Shown in pieces: positions 6,282-14,500 of a stretch of 15,180 nucleotides of DNA. Numbering within the stretch: the first letter of the stretch is position 1; every line of letters starts with the position of its first letter. A model generated the notes under the pieces. That model did not search any database. It was not told where the DNA came from and saw only the letters and a program-made list of their open reading frames with translations. The position numbers and the translations under genes were made by a program. Source of the stretch: Massilia sp. UBA2604 (lineage in GTDB: Bacteria; Pseudomonadota; Gammaproteobacteria; Burkholderiales; Burkholderiaceae_D); assembly GCA_002339265.1 (NCBI GenBank), contig DDKG01000151.1, forward strand, positions 13,505-28,684, in the 5' to 3' direction.

Positions 6282-8747
6282 ATGAATGCACCAGAATCGC
6301 CAGTCGGCGCCCTGCCCGCGCAGGAAGTGTCGCTGGACGTGCTGCGCGAAAAATACGCGCGCGGCGACGAGCGCACGATCGAGGACGTGCAGCGGCGCAT
6401 CGCGCGCGCCCTGGCCGCCCTCGAACCGGTGCCGCAGCGCGCCGAATGGGAGCGCCGCTTCCTGTGGGCCCTGCAACAGGGCTTCGTTCCCGCCGGCCGC
6501 ATCGCTTCCAGCGCCGGCCTGGGCCTCTCCACCACCCTCATCAACTGTTTCGTCCAGCCGGTCGGCGACTCGATCTCCGGCGCCAGCGACGGCCTGCCCG
6601 GCATCTATACCGCGCTCAGCGAAGCCGCCGAGACCATGCGCCGCGGCGGCGGGGTCGGCTACGATTTTTCCGCGATCCGTCCGCTGGGCAGCAAGGTGGC
6701 CGGCACCGCCTCGCGCGCTTCCGGGCCGGTGTCGTACATGGAAGTGTTCGACGCCTCCTGCCGCACGGTGGAGTCGGCCGGCGCCCGGCGCGGCGCCCAG
6801 ATGGGCGTGCTGCGGATCGACCATCCCGACATCGAGCGCTTCATCGCAGCCAAGGACACGGGCCGCCTCACCAACTTCAATATCTCGGTCGGCGTGACCG
6901 ACGCCTTCATGCGCGCGGTCGAAGCGAACGAGGCGTTCGCGCTGGTGCACCCGGCCGAGCCGGGCGACGAAGACCTGGCCGCCGGCGGCCACCGGCAGGA
7001 CGATGGCCTGTGGCTGTACCGCAGCGTGCGCGCACGCGACCTGTGGGAACGCATCATGCTCTCCACCTACGACCATGCCGAACCGGGCGTGCTGTTCGTC
7101 GACCGCATGAATGCCGAGAACAACCTCTGGTATGCCGAACAGCTGCGCGCCACCAATCCCTGCGGCGAGCAGCCGCTGCCGCCATATGGCTGCTGCGACC
7201 TCGGCTCGCTCAACCTCACCGCCTTCGTCGACGCGCCATTCACCCTTGATGCGCAGCTGGACTTCGAACACCTGCGCGAGGTGGCCACGGTCGCGGTGCG
7301 CATGCTCGACCTGGTGCTGGACGCCACCCAGTGGCCGCTGCCGCAGCAGGCCGTGGAAGCGCGCGCCAAGCGCCGCATCGGCCTCGGCTTCCTGGGCCTG
7401 GGCAGCGCGCTGGCGATGCTGGGGCTGCGCTATGACGCCGACGAAGGCCGGGCCATGGCGGCGCGCATCGCCACCGTGCTGCGCGACGCGGCCTATGCCG
7501 CCTCGATCGCGCTGGCGCGCGAGAAAGGCGCCTTTCCGCTATTCGACGCCGACAAATACCTGCGCGGGCAGTTCATCGGGCGCCTGCCCGAGCCGCTGCG
7601 CGACGCCATCCGCGCGCACGGTATCCGCAACTCGCACCTGCTGTCGATCGCGCCGACCGGCACCATCTCGCTGGCCTTCGCCGACAATGCCTCGAACGGC
7701 ATCGAGCCGCCCTATTCCTGGACCTACCGGCGCAGGAAGCGCACGGCGGACGGCGGCACGCGCAGCTACGAAGTCTGCGACCACGCCTGGCGCCGCTACC
7801 GCCAGCTGCATGGCGAGGCCCCCTTGCCCCCAGGCTTCGTCACCGCGCTCGAGATGCGCGCGCTGGATCACCTGCGCATGGTGGAGGCGGTCCAGCCCTT
7901 TATCGACACCGCGATCTCGAAGACCGTCAACGTGCCCGAGGATTATCCCTACGAGGATTTCCGCGACCTGTACCTGGAAGCCTGGCGCGCCGGGCTGAAG
8001 GGACTGGCGACCTATCGGCCCAATGCGGTGCTGGGCAGCGTGCTGTCGACGGACGGCGCAGCGGATGCGCCCCCGCAATCGCCGGAAGACGATCCGCTGC
8101 GCAAGCGCTTCGAGCACCGTCCGCTGGGCGAGCTGGAGTCGGTGACCTCGAAGGTCGAGTACTCGACCCAGGAAGGCCGCAAGACCGTCTACCTGACGGT
8201 GAGCTTCCTGCGCGCCGAAGGCGTATGGGAAGGCCGCCGGGTCACGATCGAGCGTCCCTTCGAATTCTTCATGCCGGCCAACCAGCGCACCGGCGGCCAC
8301 CAGTGGATCACGGCCTCGATGCGGCTCTTGTCGATGGTGGCGCGCGCCGGCGGCCCGATCGCGCGCGCCCTGGCCGACATGCGCGAGGTGGTGTGGGAAA
8401 AGGGACCGGTGCGCTGCGGCCACATCGTGCGCGACGATGGCGTGCAGGTGCCGGTGTACCACGACTCGGAAGTCGCGGCGATCGCCTTCATGCTGCAGCG
8501 GATCCTGATCAGGCGCGGCTTCCTCGACGAACAGGGCAACCAGGCGCCGGTGGACGCGCTCGCGCGCAGCTTCGAACGGCGCACGCACGACGCCGCGCCG
8601 GGTCCGCAATTGCAGGCGGAATCGCCGGCCGAACCGCTGCCCGTCCTGAACGGCGCCAAATGCCCGGAATGCGGCGCGCTGGCGCTGCGCAAGGTCGATG
8701 GCTGCTCACGCTGCGAGTCATGTCACTACGTCGGCGAGTGCGGCTGA
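6282..8747 (+). CDS. nrdJ: Adenosylcobalamin-dependent (class II) ribonucleotide reductase NrdJ
   Basis: Cytoplasmic enzyme reducing ribonucleotides to deoxyribonucleotides with a radical generated from coenzyme B12, so it needs no oxygen and no R2 subunit. Numbered from 6282 (821 residues), it has the first redox cysteine in LINCFVQP (C89), the [10 protein letters not shown] loop, the finger-loop motif NPCGE (N292, C294, E296), [10 protein letters not shown] (304-305 as the second redox region) and PTGTIS. A TSCPD domain follows (about 620-750), then a cysteine-rich tail with CPEC, CSRC and ESC plus a last cysteine next to the end, serving as zinc ribbon and/or redox shuttle. No R2 or NrdI-like gene is nearby. 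The start is uncertain: ATG at 6249 (overlapping the ubiK stop as TGATG), 6264 or 6282 are in frame and none has a good ribosome-binding site. I favour 6282 (MNAPESP) from resemblance to relatives. Confidence 0.93.
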   Translation: MNAPESPVGALPAQEVSLDVLREKYARGDERTIEDVQRRIARALAALEPVPQRAEWERRFLWALQQGFVPAGRIASSAGLGLSTTLINCFVQPVGDSISGASDGLPGIYTALSEAAETMRRGGGVGYDFSAIRPLGSKVAGTASRASGPVSYMEVFDASCRTVESAGARRGAQMGVLRIDHPDIERFIAAKDTGRLTNFNISVGVTDAFMRAVEANEAFALVHPAEPGDEDLAAGGHRQDDGLWLYRSVRARDLWERIMLSTYDHAEPGVLFVDRMNAENNLWYAEQLRATNPCGEQPLPPYGCCDLGSLNLTAFVDAPFTLDAQLDFEHLREVATVAVRMLDLVLDATQWPLPQQAVEARAKRRIGLGFLGLGSALAMLGLRYDADEGRAMAARIATVLRDAAYAASIALAREKGAFPLFDADKYLRGQFIGRLPEPLRDAIRAHGIRNSHLLSIAPTGTISLAFADNASNGIEPPYSWTYRRRKRTADGGTRSYEVCDHAWRRYRQLHGEAPLPPGFVTALEMRALDHLRMVEAVQPFIDTAISKTVNVPEDYPYEDFRDLYLEAWRAGLKGLATYRPNAVLGSVLSTDGAADAPPQSPEDDPLRKRFEHRPLGELESVTSKVEYSTQEGRKTVYLTVSFLRAEGVWEGRRVTIERPFEFFMPANQRTGGHQWITASMRLLSMVARAGGPIARALADMREVVWEKGPVRCGHIVRDDGVQVPVYHDSEVAAIAFMLQRILIRRGFLDEQGNQAPVDALARSFERRTHDAAPGPQLQAESPAEPLPVLNGAKCPECGALALRKVDGCSRCESCHYVGECG

Positions 8748-8787
8748 CCGGGTCTTTCAAAAGAGGCGTGGGCGGGCGCGGCTCAGG

Positions 8788-8793
8788 CATACT
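8788..8793 (+). promoter_or_regulatory. Candidate -10 element (CATACT) for the SirB2-family gene
   Basis: CATACT lies about 35 bases before the ATG at 8828 in the 80-bp gap after nrdJ. No recognisable -35 hexamer stands at the right distance. The gap also contains no clear terminator, so read-through from nrdJ is equally possible. Confidence 0.22.
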
Positions 8794-8827
8794 GCCGGGG
8801 TCGAAACCAACCGTCAGCACACCCACG

Positions 8828-9208
8828 ATGAGTTACTACGCCCTCAAGCACATCCACATGACCTTCGCCGTCCTGAGCGGCGTCCTGTTCCTCGTCCGCG
8901 GCCTGTGGATGCTGGCCGATTCGGGCTATCTGCAGCGGCGCTGGGTGAAGATCGCGCCGCACGTGATCGACACGCTGCTGCTGGCCAGCGCCGTCGGCCT
9001 GGCGGTATGGAGCAGCCAGTATCCGGGGCAGTCGCCATGGCTGACCGCCAAGCTGGTGGCCCTGGTTGCCTACATCGGCCTGGGCACGGTGGCGCTCAAG
9101 CGCGGCCGCACGCGCGCGGTCCGCACCCTGGCCTTCGTCGGCGCGCTGGCCTGCTTCGCCTATATCCTGGCGGTGGCGGTCACCAAGAATCCGCTGATCG
9201 CCGCGTGA
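8828..9208 (+). CDS. SirB2-family inner-membrane protein
   Basis: A 126-residue protein with four predicted membrane helices (about residues 10-27, 44-62, 71-90 and 100-118). The pattern fits the SirB2 family (PF04247): MSYYALKHIHMTFAVLSG at the start with conserved histidines H8 and H10, FLVRGLWML (21-29), KIAPHVIDTLLL (41-52) with another histidine, WLTAKLVALVAYI (71-83) and a positively charged loop before the last helix. The histidines and helix layout suggest a small heme- or quinone-linked membrane protein, but no function is established; the name comes from a Salmonella invasion-gene locus. The ATG at 8828 gives a complete first helix, and no strong ribosome-binding site is seen. The gene converges on the TPR gene with only 34 bases between stops. 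Confidence 0.85.
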   Translation: MSYYALKHIHMTFAVLSGVLFLVRGLWMLADSGYLQRRWVKIAPHVIDTLLLASAVGLAVWSSQYPGQSPWLTAKLVALVAYIGLGTVALKRGRTRAVRTLAFVGALACFAYILAVAVTKNPLIAA

Positions 9209-9242
9209 GCGGCGACATGAATTGCCATCCTCCTGTCGGGCA

Positions 9243-10241
9243 TCAGCGCTGTTTCAACTGCGCCAGGTGCGCCGTCACCTGCTTCTGCTCGCGCCGCGCG
9301 AGCGGCGGAACGCCCGCCAGCGCCGCCTGGTAAGCCGCGATCGCGCGCGGCCGGTCGTTGCGCGCTTCATGGACTTCGCCCAGCGTCTTGTAGACGTAGG
9401 GCTTGGGGGCGATCGCCGCCGCCCGCTCCAGCTGCAGCACGGCTTCGCCCAGGCGGCCCTGGGCCCGCGCCACCTGCGCCAGTCCATAGGGCCCGTGCTC
9501 GCTGGACGGCAGCCGGCGGCTCAGTTCCATGAACAGCCGGCCGCTCTGGTCATAGCGGCCGGCGTCGAGATGAGCGCTGGCCAGGGTCAGCAGCAGCTCG
9601 CGCTGGCTGTCCTGCACCAGTTCGTACTCCGCCAGGTCGGCCGCCAGGATGTGCTGCTCGGCCTCGTCCAGCTTGCCCTCGTCGAAGGCGCACAAGGCGC
9701 GCATCAGGCGCGTCAGGTCGGGGTCGAGGCGGCGCGCTTCGGTGGCCAGTTCGCGCGCGCGCACCTCGCTGCCGCCCAGGAAGAATGGCGCGTCGAGATA
9801 AAAGGCCATCAGCGTCACGCGGGCGCGGTAGTTCATCGGATCGAAGCGGATCGCGCGCTCCAGGGTGTCACGCGTGGCATGCGCATTGCGCACGAACGCG
9901 ACCAGGCCCCCGGCGCGCGACTGCGCCAGCATGACGTTCCCCAGCGCCTCGGCGCAGACACTGCTGTCCGGATTGGCCTCGACACAGCGCTCGGCCTCGG
10001 CGCGCGCCTGCGGCAAGTCGTTCGGCTCGCCCTGCGCGATGCGCAGGTCGACCAATGCGGCCAGTGCCGTCGGATCGGTGGCATGGCGCACCAGCCTGGC
10101 CTCGATCGCGCTGCTCGCCTCCGCGTAGCGCTTCTGGTGCAGCAGTTGTGCGATCGGGTCGGTCTGGACGGCATGTGCGGCGCCATTCCATACGCCCAAT
10201 AGCAACACCAGCACCCACCATGCCAAGCTCTTTGCCAGCAT
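9243..10241 (-). CDS. Secreted TPR-repeat protein, function unknown
   Basis: A 332-residue protein with a signal peptide (hydrophobic WWVLVLLLGVW, cleavage likely after NGAAHA near residue 24), so probably periplasmic or outer-membrane associated. The rest is almost all alpha-helical with TPR-like repeats: QLLHQKRYAEASSAIEARL (32-50), the segment around residues 130-150 (ERAIRFDPMNYRARVTLM), DEGKLDEAEQHIL, SAHLDAGRYDQSGRLFMEL, and a clear pair near the C-terminus (GLAQVARAQGRLGEAVLQLE; TLGEVHEARNDRPRAIAAYQ). TPRs bind proteins; the partner is unknown. The start at 10241 is supported by GAGAGGGA five bases upstream. DUF5329 lies upstream on the same strand, 176 bases away, so co-transcription is possible but not shown. 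It could also be an assembly or tetrathionate-type scaffold; nothing in the sequence decides. Confidence 0.82.
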   Translation of the reverse strand: MLAKSLAWWVLVLLLGVWNGAAHAVQTDPIAQLLHQKRYAEASSAIEARLVRHATDPTALAALVDLRIAQGEPNDLPQARAEAERCVEANPDSSVCAEALGNVMLAQSRAGGLVAFVRNAHATRDTLERAIRFDPMNYRARVTLMAFYLDAPFFLGGSEVRARELATEARRLDPDLTRLMRALCAFDEGKLDEAEQHILAADLAEYELVQDSQRELLLTLASAHLDAGRYDQSGRLFMELSRRLPSSEHGPYGLAQVARAQGRLGEAVLQLERAAAIAPKPYVYKTLGEVHEARNDRPRAIAAYQAALAGVPPLARREQKQVTAHLAQLKQR

Positions 10242-10417
10242 TGCATTCCCTCTCGTCGGGACCCGGCCCTTTCCGTGGCGGCCGGTTCCGCTTCTGCGGT
10301 CGGATATTGTTGTATTTTATATAGAGCAAATCCTCACATGAAAGTTATGCAAGAGTCAATGCGGCTGGGATACATACTACGGAAGACCATCGCGGCTGGG
10401 TAAGTGGATGCGCAATT
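10242..10417 (-). promoter_or_regulatory. Upstream region of the TPR gene with an AT-rich probable promoter
   Basis: Read on the minus strand this 176-bp gap contains an AT-rich block, CTATATAAAATACAACAATA (10326-10307), which stands out in a GC-rich genome and lies 66-85 bases before the ATG. TTGACT occurs further upstream (about 10361) but not at 17-bp spacing from a good -10. A promoter here is likely; its exact elements are not resolved. A 9-base direct repeat GCGGCTGGG (near 10361 and 10392) looks incidental. Confidence 0.4.
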
Positions 10418-10786
10418 TCACTGGGGTGAACGCGCAACGCGATACTTCGCCAGCTCGGCCTTGAGCCAGGCGGAGCTGGCGACCGGCGCACTGCCACCGC
10501 AGCGGACCTGGTAGGGCTTGCCGCTGAGGCTGCTTTCGCTGGCGGCGCGCGCGATGAAATCCTCGCTCGATGCGACCAGGTCGCGCTTGAGCAGGTAATC
10601 GTACTTGCGCTGGATATGTTTGGCCGCTTCCGCGGCGTCGTGCCAGCTGCCGTTGCGCTGGAAGCTGCAGCCGGATGCGGTCAGGTAGCCGATCAGGTGG
10701 GCGATTTCCTGGCGCGCGGCGGGAGCCGGTGCGGCATGCGCGAACAGTGGCGAGACGATCAACAGGAGTGCGATAAAGCGTTTCAT
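10418..10786 (-). CDS. Secreted DUF5329-family protein
   Basis: A 122-residue exported protein. MKRFIALLLIVSPLFAHA (1-18) is a signal peptide. The mature part has the DUF5329 layout: EIAHLIGYLTASGCSFQRNG (27-46), DAAEAAKHIQRKYDYL (50-65), SSEDFIARAASESSLSGKPYQVRCGG (73-98) and SAWLKAELAKYR (105-116). C40 and C96 are the only cysteines in the mature chain and could form a periplasmic disulfide. The function of the family is unknown. The frame is open upstream to 10906, but the methionine starting the signal peptide is chosen; no clear Shine-Dalgarno is present before it. The gene diverges from the lipocalin-like gene. Confidence 0.82.
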   Translation of the reverse strand: MKRFIALLLIVSPLFAHAAPAPAARQEIAHLIGYLTASGCSFQRNGSWHDAAEAAKHIQRKYDYLLKRDLVASSEDFIARAASESSLSGKPYQVRCGGSAPVASSAWLKAELAKYRVARSPQ

Positions 10787-10823
10787 CGTGGATAGCGGGT
10801 GGCGATGGAGATGAGCAAACCCC

Positions 10824-10829
10824 AGTATG
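10824..10829 (-). promoter_or_regulatory. Candidate -10 element (CATACT) for the DUF5329 gene
   Basis: On the minus strand GGCATACTGGGG lies about 40 bases before the ATG at 10786. No matching -35 hexamer is found. It resembles the element before the SirB2-family gene, which is the main reason to list it. Confidence 0.25.
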
Positions 10830-10948
10830 CCGTCATCTGCGCTTTCATGCGACGCCGCGCCAATCGGACGGCGTATGCGGCGCGGATAAAATCGCGGTGC
10901 GGCCATCGTTTCTGGCTGGCCGACGAACTTCGGCGCGCCGCTGCTGCT

Positions 10949-10954
10949 TATACT
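10949..10954 (+). promoter_or_regulatory. Candidate -10 element (TATACT) for the lipocalin-like gene
   Basis: TATACT matches the sigma-70 -10 consensus at five of six positions, 24 bases before the ATG at 10978. The predicted leader (from about 10961) is short and C-rich (CTGTTCCCCCCACCACC) with no Shine-Dalgarno. The -35 region is weak (around AACTTC). Confidence 0.35.
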
Positions 10955-10977
10955 GGCAGTCTGTTCCCCCCACCACC

Positions 10978-11508
10978 ATGCCCTTCATGCAAACACCTCT
11001 GCACCTCTTCACGCGCGCCGCCGTCTGCGCCGCGCTCGGCCTTCCTGCGTTGGCAGGGGCACAGGCGCCAGCCACCGCCGACTCGCCCGCTCCACTGTTG
11101 CGCCAGCTCGATGGCAGCTGGCGCATGTCCGGCGATGTGCGCGGCAAGCCGGTGGCCTACCGGATGACGGCGGAACCTGCGCTGCAAGGCACGTTCACCG
11201 CGCTGCGGATGAAGGACGTGCAGGTGCCGGCCCGGTACGAGGCGGTCGTCTATATCGGCTACGACGCCGCCAGCAAGACCGTCATCGCGCACTGGATGGA
11301 CAGCTTCGGGCCGAAGTCGTCGATCCCGCACGGGACCGGGAAGATCGACGGCAATACCATCCAGTTTATCTTCCCCTACGCGAGCGGGCCGTTCCGCAAT
11401 ACCTGGCGCTACGATCCGGCCGCGGCGTCGTGGCAGTTCGTACTCGAAGCGGGCCAGCCGGATGGAACGTGGAAGCACTTCGCGCGCTATGAAGTCAAGC
11501 GTGACTGA
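10978..11508 (+). CDS. Secreted lipocalin-like (DUF1579-like) protein, function unknown
   Basis: A 176-residue protein with an N-terminal signal peptide (hydrophobic RAAVCAALGLPALAGAQA, residues 13-30), so exported. The mature part reads as a small beta-barrel: LDGSWRMSGDVRGKPVAYRM (44-63), then strands with YEAVVYIGYDAASKTVIAHWMDSFG, HGTGKIDGNTIQFIFPY, FRNTWRYD, SWQFVLEAG and TWKHFARYEV. The W-x-x-SG opening and the repeated aromatic beta strands resemble DUF1579/THAP4-like barrel proteins that bind small hydrophobic ligands or heme; this is a resemblance, not a proven assignment. ATG at 10978 or 10987 are both possible; neither has a ribosome-binding site. The final Asp codon and TGA stop are part of the tandem repeat that continues past the gene. 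Confidence 0.75.
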   Translation: MPFMQTPLHLFTRAAVCAALGLPALAGAQAPATADSPAPLLRQLDGSWRMSGDVRGKPVAYRMTAEPALQGTFTALRMKDVQVPARYEAVVYIGYDAASKTVIAHWMDSFGPKSSIPHGTGKIDGNTIQFIFPYASGPFRNTWRYDPAAASWQFVLEAGQPDGTWKHFARYEVKRD

Positions 11509-11545
11509 GTGACTGAATGACTGAATGACTGAATGACTGAGTGAG
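11502..11545. repeat. Tandem 8-bp array with a TGA every four bases
   Basis: Five copies of TGACTGAR (TGACTGAG, three TGACTGAA, TGACTGAG) plus TGAG. TGA recurs every four bases, so all three plus-strand reading frames are closed several times over. The first copy overlaps the last codon and supplies the stop codon of the lipocalin-like gene. On the minus strand the same DNA is C-rich and G-poor, with TCA every four bases. Confidence 0.95.
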
Positions 11546-11547
11546 TT

Positions 11548-11575
11548 CGCCCGGGCCGCTGCGGCGGCCCGGGCG
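11548..11575. terminator. Strong GC hairpin between convergent genes, probable bidirectional terminator
   Basis: CGCCCGGGCCGC (11548-11559), the loop TGCG and GCGGCCCGGGCG (11564-11575) form a perfect 12-bp all-GC stem. It sits in the 74-bp gap between two convergent genes, which favours a terminator role. There is no T run on either side, so it is not a classic intrinsic terminator; termination may need Rho, or the stem may only protect mRNA 3' ends. Confidence 0.65.
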
Positions 11576-11582
11576 CCCTGCC

Positions 11583-14500
11583 TCATTCGACACTGACCTC
11601 CTTGCGGTTGTCGCGCGACACGCGGTCGATCATCTTGTTGTAGGGATCGACGCCCACCTCGAACGGCTGCTCCTTCACCGTGACCGTCACCACCGGATTG
11701 TCGCCGGAGAGCACGCGCTTTTCCAGCAGCAGCACTTTTTCGTCGGCTTCCGTGCCTCCCTTGGTGCGGGCGAACACGCCGATCTCCACCGGCTCGTCAT
11801 AGGCGCGCGGGGTTTCCTTGCCCTTGCCGTCGGCTTCCATCTTGGCCAGGTGCAGCTTCATCGTCACGTCCCACTGGCCGTCCGAGCGCTTCTTCGCTGA
11901 CGCTTCGGTCACGCGGTTATCGTAGAACACGATTTTCTCGAACATGTCCGAGATCAGCGCGTGCTTATCAGGCGGCGCTTCGGCACGGATGTAGTCGAGC
12001 AGCTCCTTCGAGGTGGTGAACGGCGACTCCTGGTAGCCCTTGTCTTCGAGGAAGCGCTTGAGCGCGCGGTTCAGCGCTTGTTCGCCGATCTCGTCGCGCA
12101 GGCGATAGAAGATCAGGCTGCCCTTGCGGTAATGGATGTAGTCCTGGTTTTCCACGCGATTCAAGGGCAGCTCTTCGATCACCTCGCCGCCGCGCGAGCG
12201 CAGGTAGCGATCGAGCTCGTAGCGCAGGAAGCGGCGCATCTGGTGGCGGCCGTACTCCTTCTCCATCACCATCAGCGCCGAGTACTGCGACAGCGATTCG
12301 ATCAGCATGGTCGCGCCTTGCACGTTGGCGGCCGTGACCTGGTGGCCCCACCACTGGTGCGCCATCTCGTGGGCCGTCACGTAGAACACGTAGTCGATGT
12401 CTTCCTTCTTGCGCAGGTCGGCGATGAAGCCGATCGACTCCGAGAACGGGATCGTGTTGGCGAACGACTGGGCGAAGGTCTGGTAGTTGGGGAACTCCAG
12501 GATGCGCACCTGCTTGTGCTGGTAAGGCGTGAACTCGGCGGTGAAGTAGTCCAGCGACTTGCGGGTGGCCTCGATCATCCGGTCCACGTTGTAGCCGTGC
12601 TTGGCGTCGTGGTAGATCTCGATCGGGATGCCGTTCCACTCGCCCTTCTTCACCTGCCAGCGCGCCGACAGGTAGGCGAAGAACGGCATCATCTTCTGGT
12701 CCATCTTGTAGTGGTAGTAGTTGCGGCCGTTCTCGGTCCACGAGCGTTGCAGGTAGCCCGGCGCCAGCGCGATCTGGTCGCCGCTGGTCGACACCGTGGT
12801 CTCGAAGCTGATCCAGTCGGCGCCGCCCCCGAACATGGAGTTGGCGCGGGCCGCCTCGTCCTCGAGCTTGGCCATGCGCACCGGCTCGCCCAGCCCGCGC
12901 TTGCGGCGCTCGTTGCGGTCGGTAAGCTCGAAGTCGGACTGGTAGCCGATCATCGGGAACAGCTCGTGGTTGTTGAAGAAGGTGCCGTTCAGGTTGAAGG
13001 TGTCGGCCTTGCCCGAATTCGAGAAGCCCTGGCGGTGCGCATCGACCGTGAAGTCGAGCGGCAGGTGAGCGCCCGGCGCCAGTGGCGTGGTCAGCTTCAG
13101 GATGCGGAATCCGGATTCCGCATCCTCGAGCACCACCTGGTGCGGCGGCAGCTTGCCCAAGGTGGTGACGACGTCGGGGTTGAACTGCAGGCGCAGGGTA
13201 TCGAGCGGCTGGCCAGTCTTGTTCTCCAGGACGTAGTGGCCCTTGATCGTCACGCGGCGCTGCTCCGGATAGATGTCGACCGCGGCGCGCACCTCGGTGA
13301 CCTTCGCATGCGGCAGGTCCTTGTACTGGCGGTAGTTCTTCTCGTACCTGGCCTGCTTGTCCATGCCCACGTTCTTGGCTTCGTAGCGGCCCAGGGTCAC
13401 GGTATTGTGGAAGATCCAGCCGCCGACCAGGGCGAAGGCGAACGTGCACAGCGCCAGCGCCACGCCGGCGCCGCCCCGCAGGCGACGGCCCGCTTCGCGC
13501 ACGCGCACACGCCACTCGACCGACAGGCCGCGCACCCAGAAGGCCTGGGCCACGATCAGCGCCGCCAGGCAGAACAGGGTCCAGTACAGCGCGAACCAGG
13601 CCCACCCCGTCACGAAATGGCCGAAGCCGTTCATGTCCGAGTATGGCGTTTCCGGCAGCAGCGCGATGTTGTACAGGTTGTGATCGAAGTGCATCACGGA
13701 CAGCACGATCTGCGAAATCAACAGGACGATCATCAAGAGGTAGCCGATGAATTTGTTATTGGTGACGACCTGCAGCACGATGGCGACCAGCGCCATCAGG
13801 ACGAACGGCAGGCCGGCCATGAACACGCCCTTGACGTACACCCCGAATTCGACCGGCGCCCCGCCCCGGAACAGCTGGATGGCGATCGCGGTGAGGATCC
13901 CGGCGAACAGGAAGACCAGCACCACGCCCACCAGCGCCAGGCTCTTGGCGACCAGCGGCGCCCAGTTCGGCATCGGCATGGCGTCGCTGACGTCGGCGAT
14001 CCTGGCCTGGCGTTCCTTGAAGATCAACTCGCCCGCATAGAAGGTGACGATGATAATCAAGAGGAAGTTGAACGAGCCTTGCAGCAGGTCGATCATCAGG
14101 TGGGTGCGCGGATAGACGTCGGTGCCGAACATCTCATCCAGCACGCTCGCGCTGCCGACCATGTTCAGCACGCCGAACAGCAGCATGACCAGGAAAGGCA
14201 CGCTCTTGAACACCGCGACGGCGTCGAAGGCGAAGATGTGCCGGCACTGGGCCCAGCGCGTGGCATTGGTAAAGCGCGGCGCGACGCGCGGCAGCGCCAC
14301 CTGCACCGGCACGAAGGCAGGCGTGGCCTGTGCTTTGGCCTTGCTGAACAGGCGCTTGCCGGTGCCGGCGCGCTGCGGCTTGAACAGGGCCAGCGTCAGG
14401 CCGACCAGCACCAGCGCGACCGCGCTCCACAGCAGGCGGTTGGCCAGCATGTAGCCGCCAATGTCGGGCAGGCCGGCATTCGATTCGGCGGTCGAGAAGT

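Noticed and set aside
6150..6282. Cobalamin riboswitch before nrdJ
   Set aside because: The region is the coding end of ubiK; no B12 box or supporting fold was seen.
5634..7271. 545-codon open frame on the minus strand
   Set aside because: Runs opposite to ubiK and nrdJ and through the sigma-54 promoter; low-complexity shadow composition.
9209..9242. Terminator between the SirB2-family and TPR genes
   Set aside because: Only a weak CGACA/TGTCG pairing with a long loop and no T tract.
9222..10202. 326-codon open frame on the plus strand
   Set aside because: Antisense of the TPR gene, which has a proper signal peptide, ribosome-binding site and repeats.
10505..10530. Further GTAGGG occurrence (also near 11639)
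   Set aside because: Both lie inside genes and are not followed by the REP palindrome.
11968..13605. 545-codon minus-strand frame inside the permease-peptidase gene
   Set aside because: Out-of-frame shadow, Arg/Pro/Gly-rich; the real frame carries the HExxH site and membrane helices.
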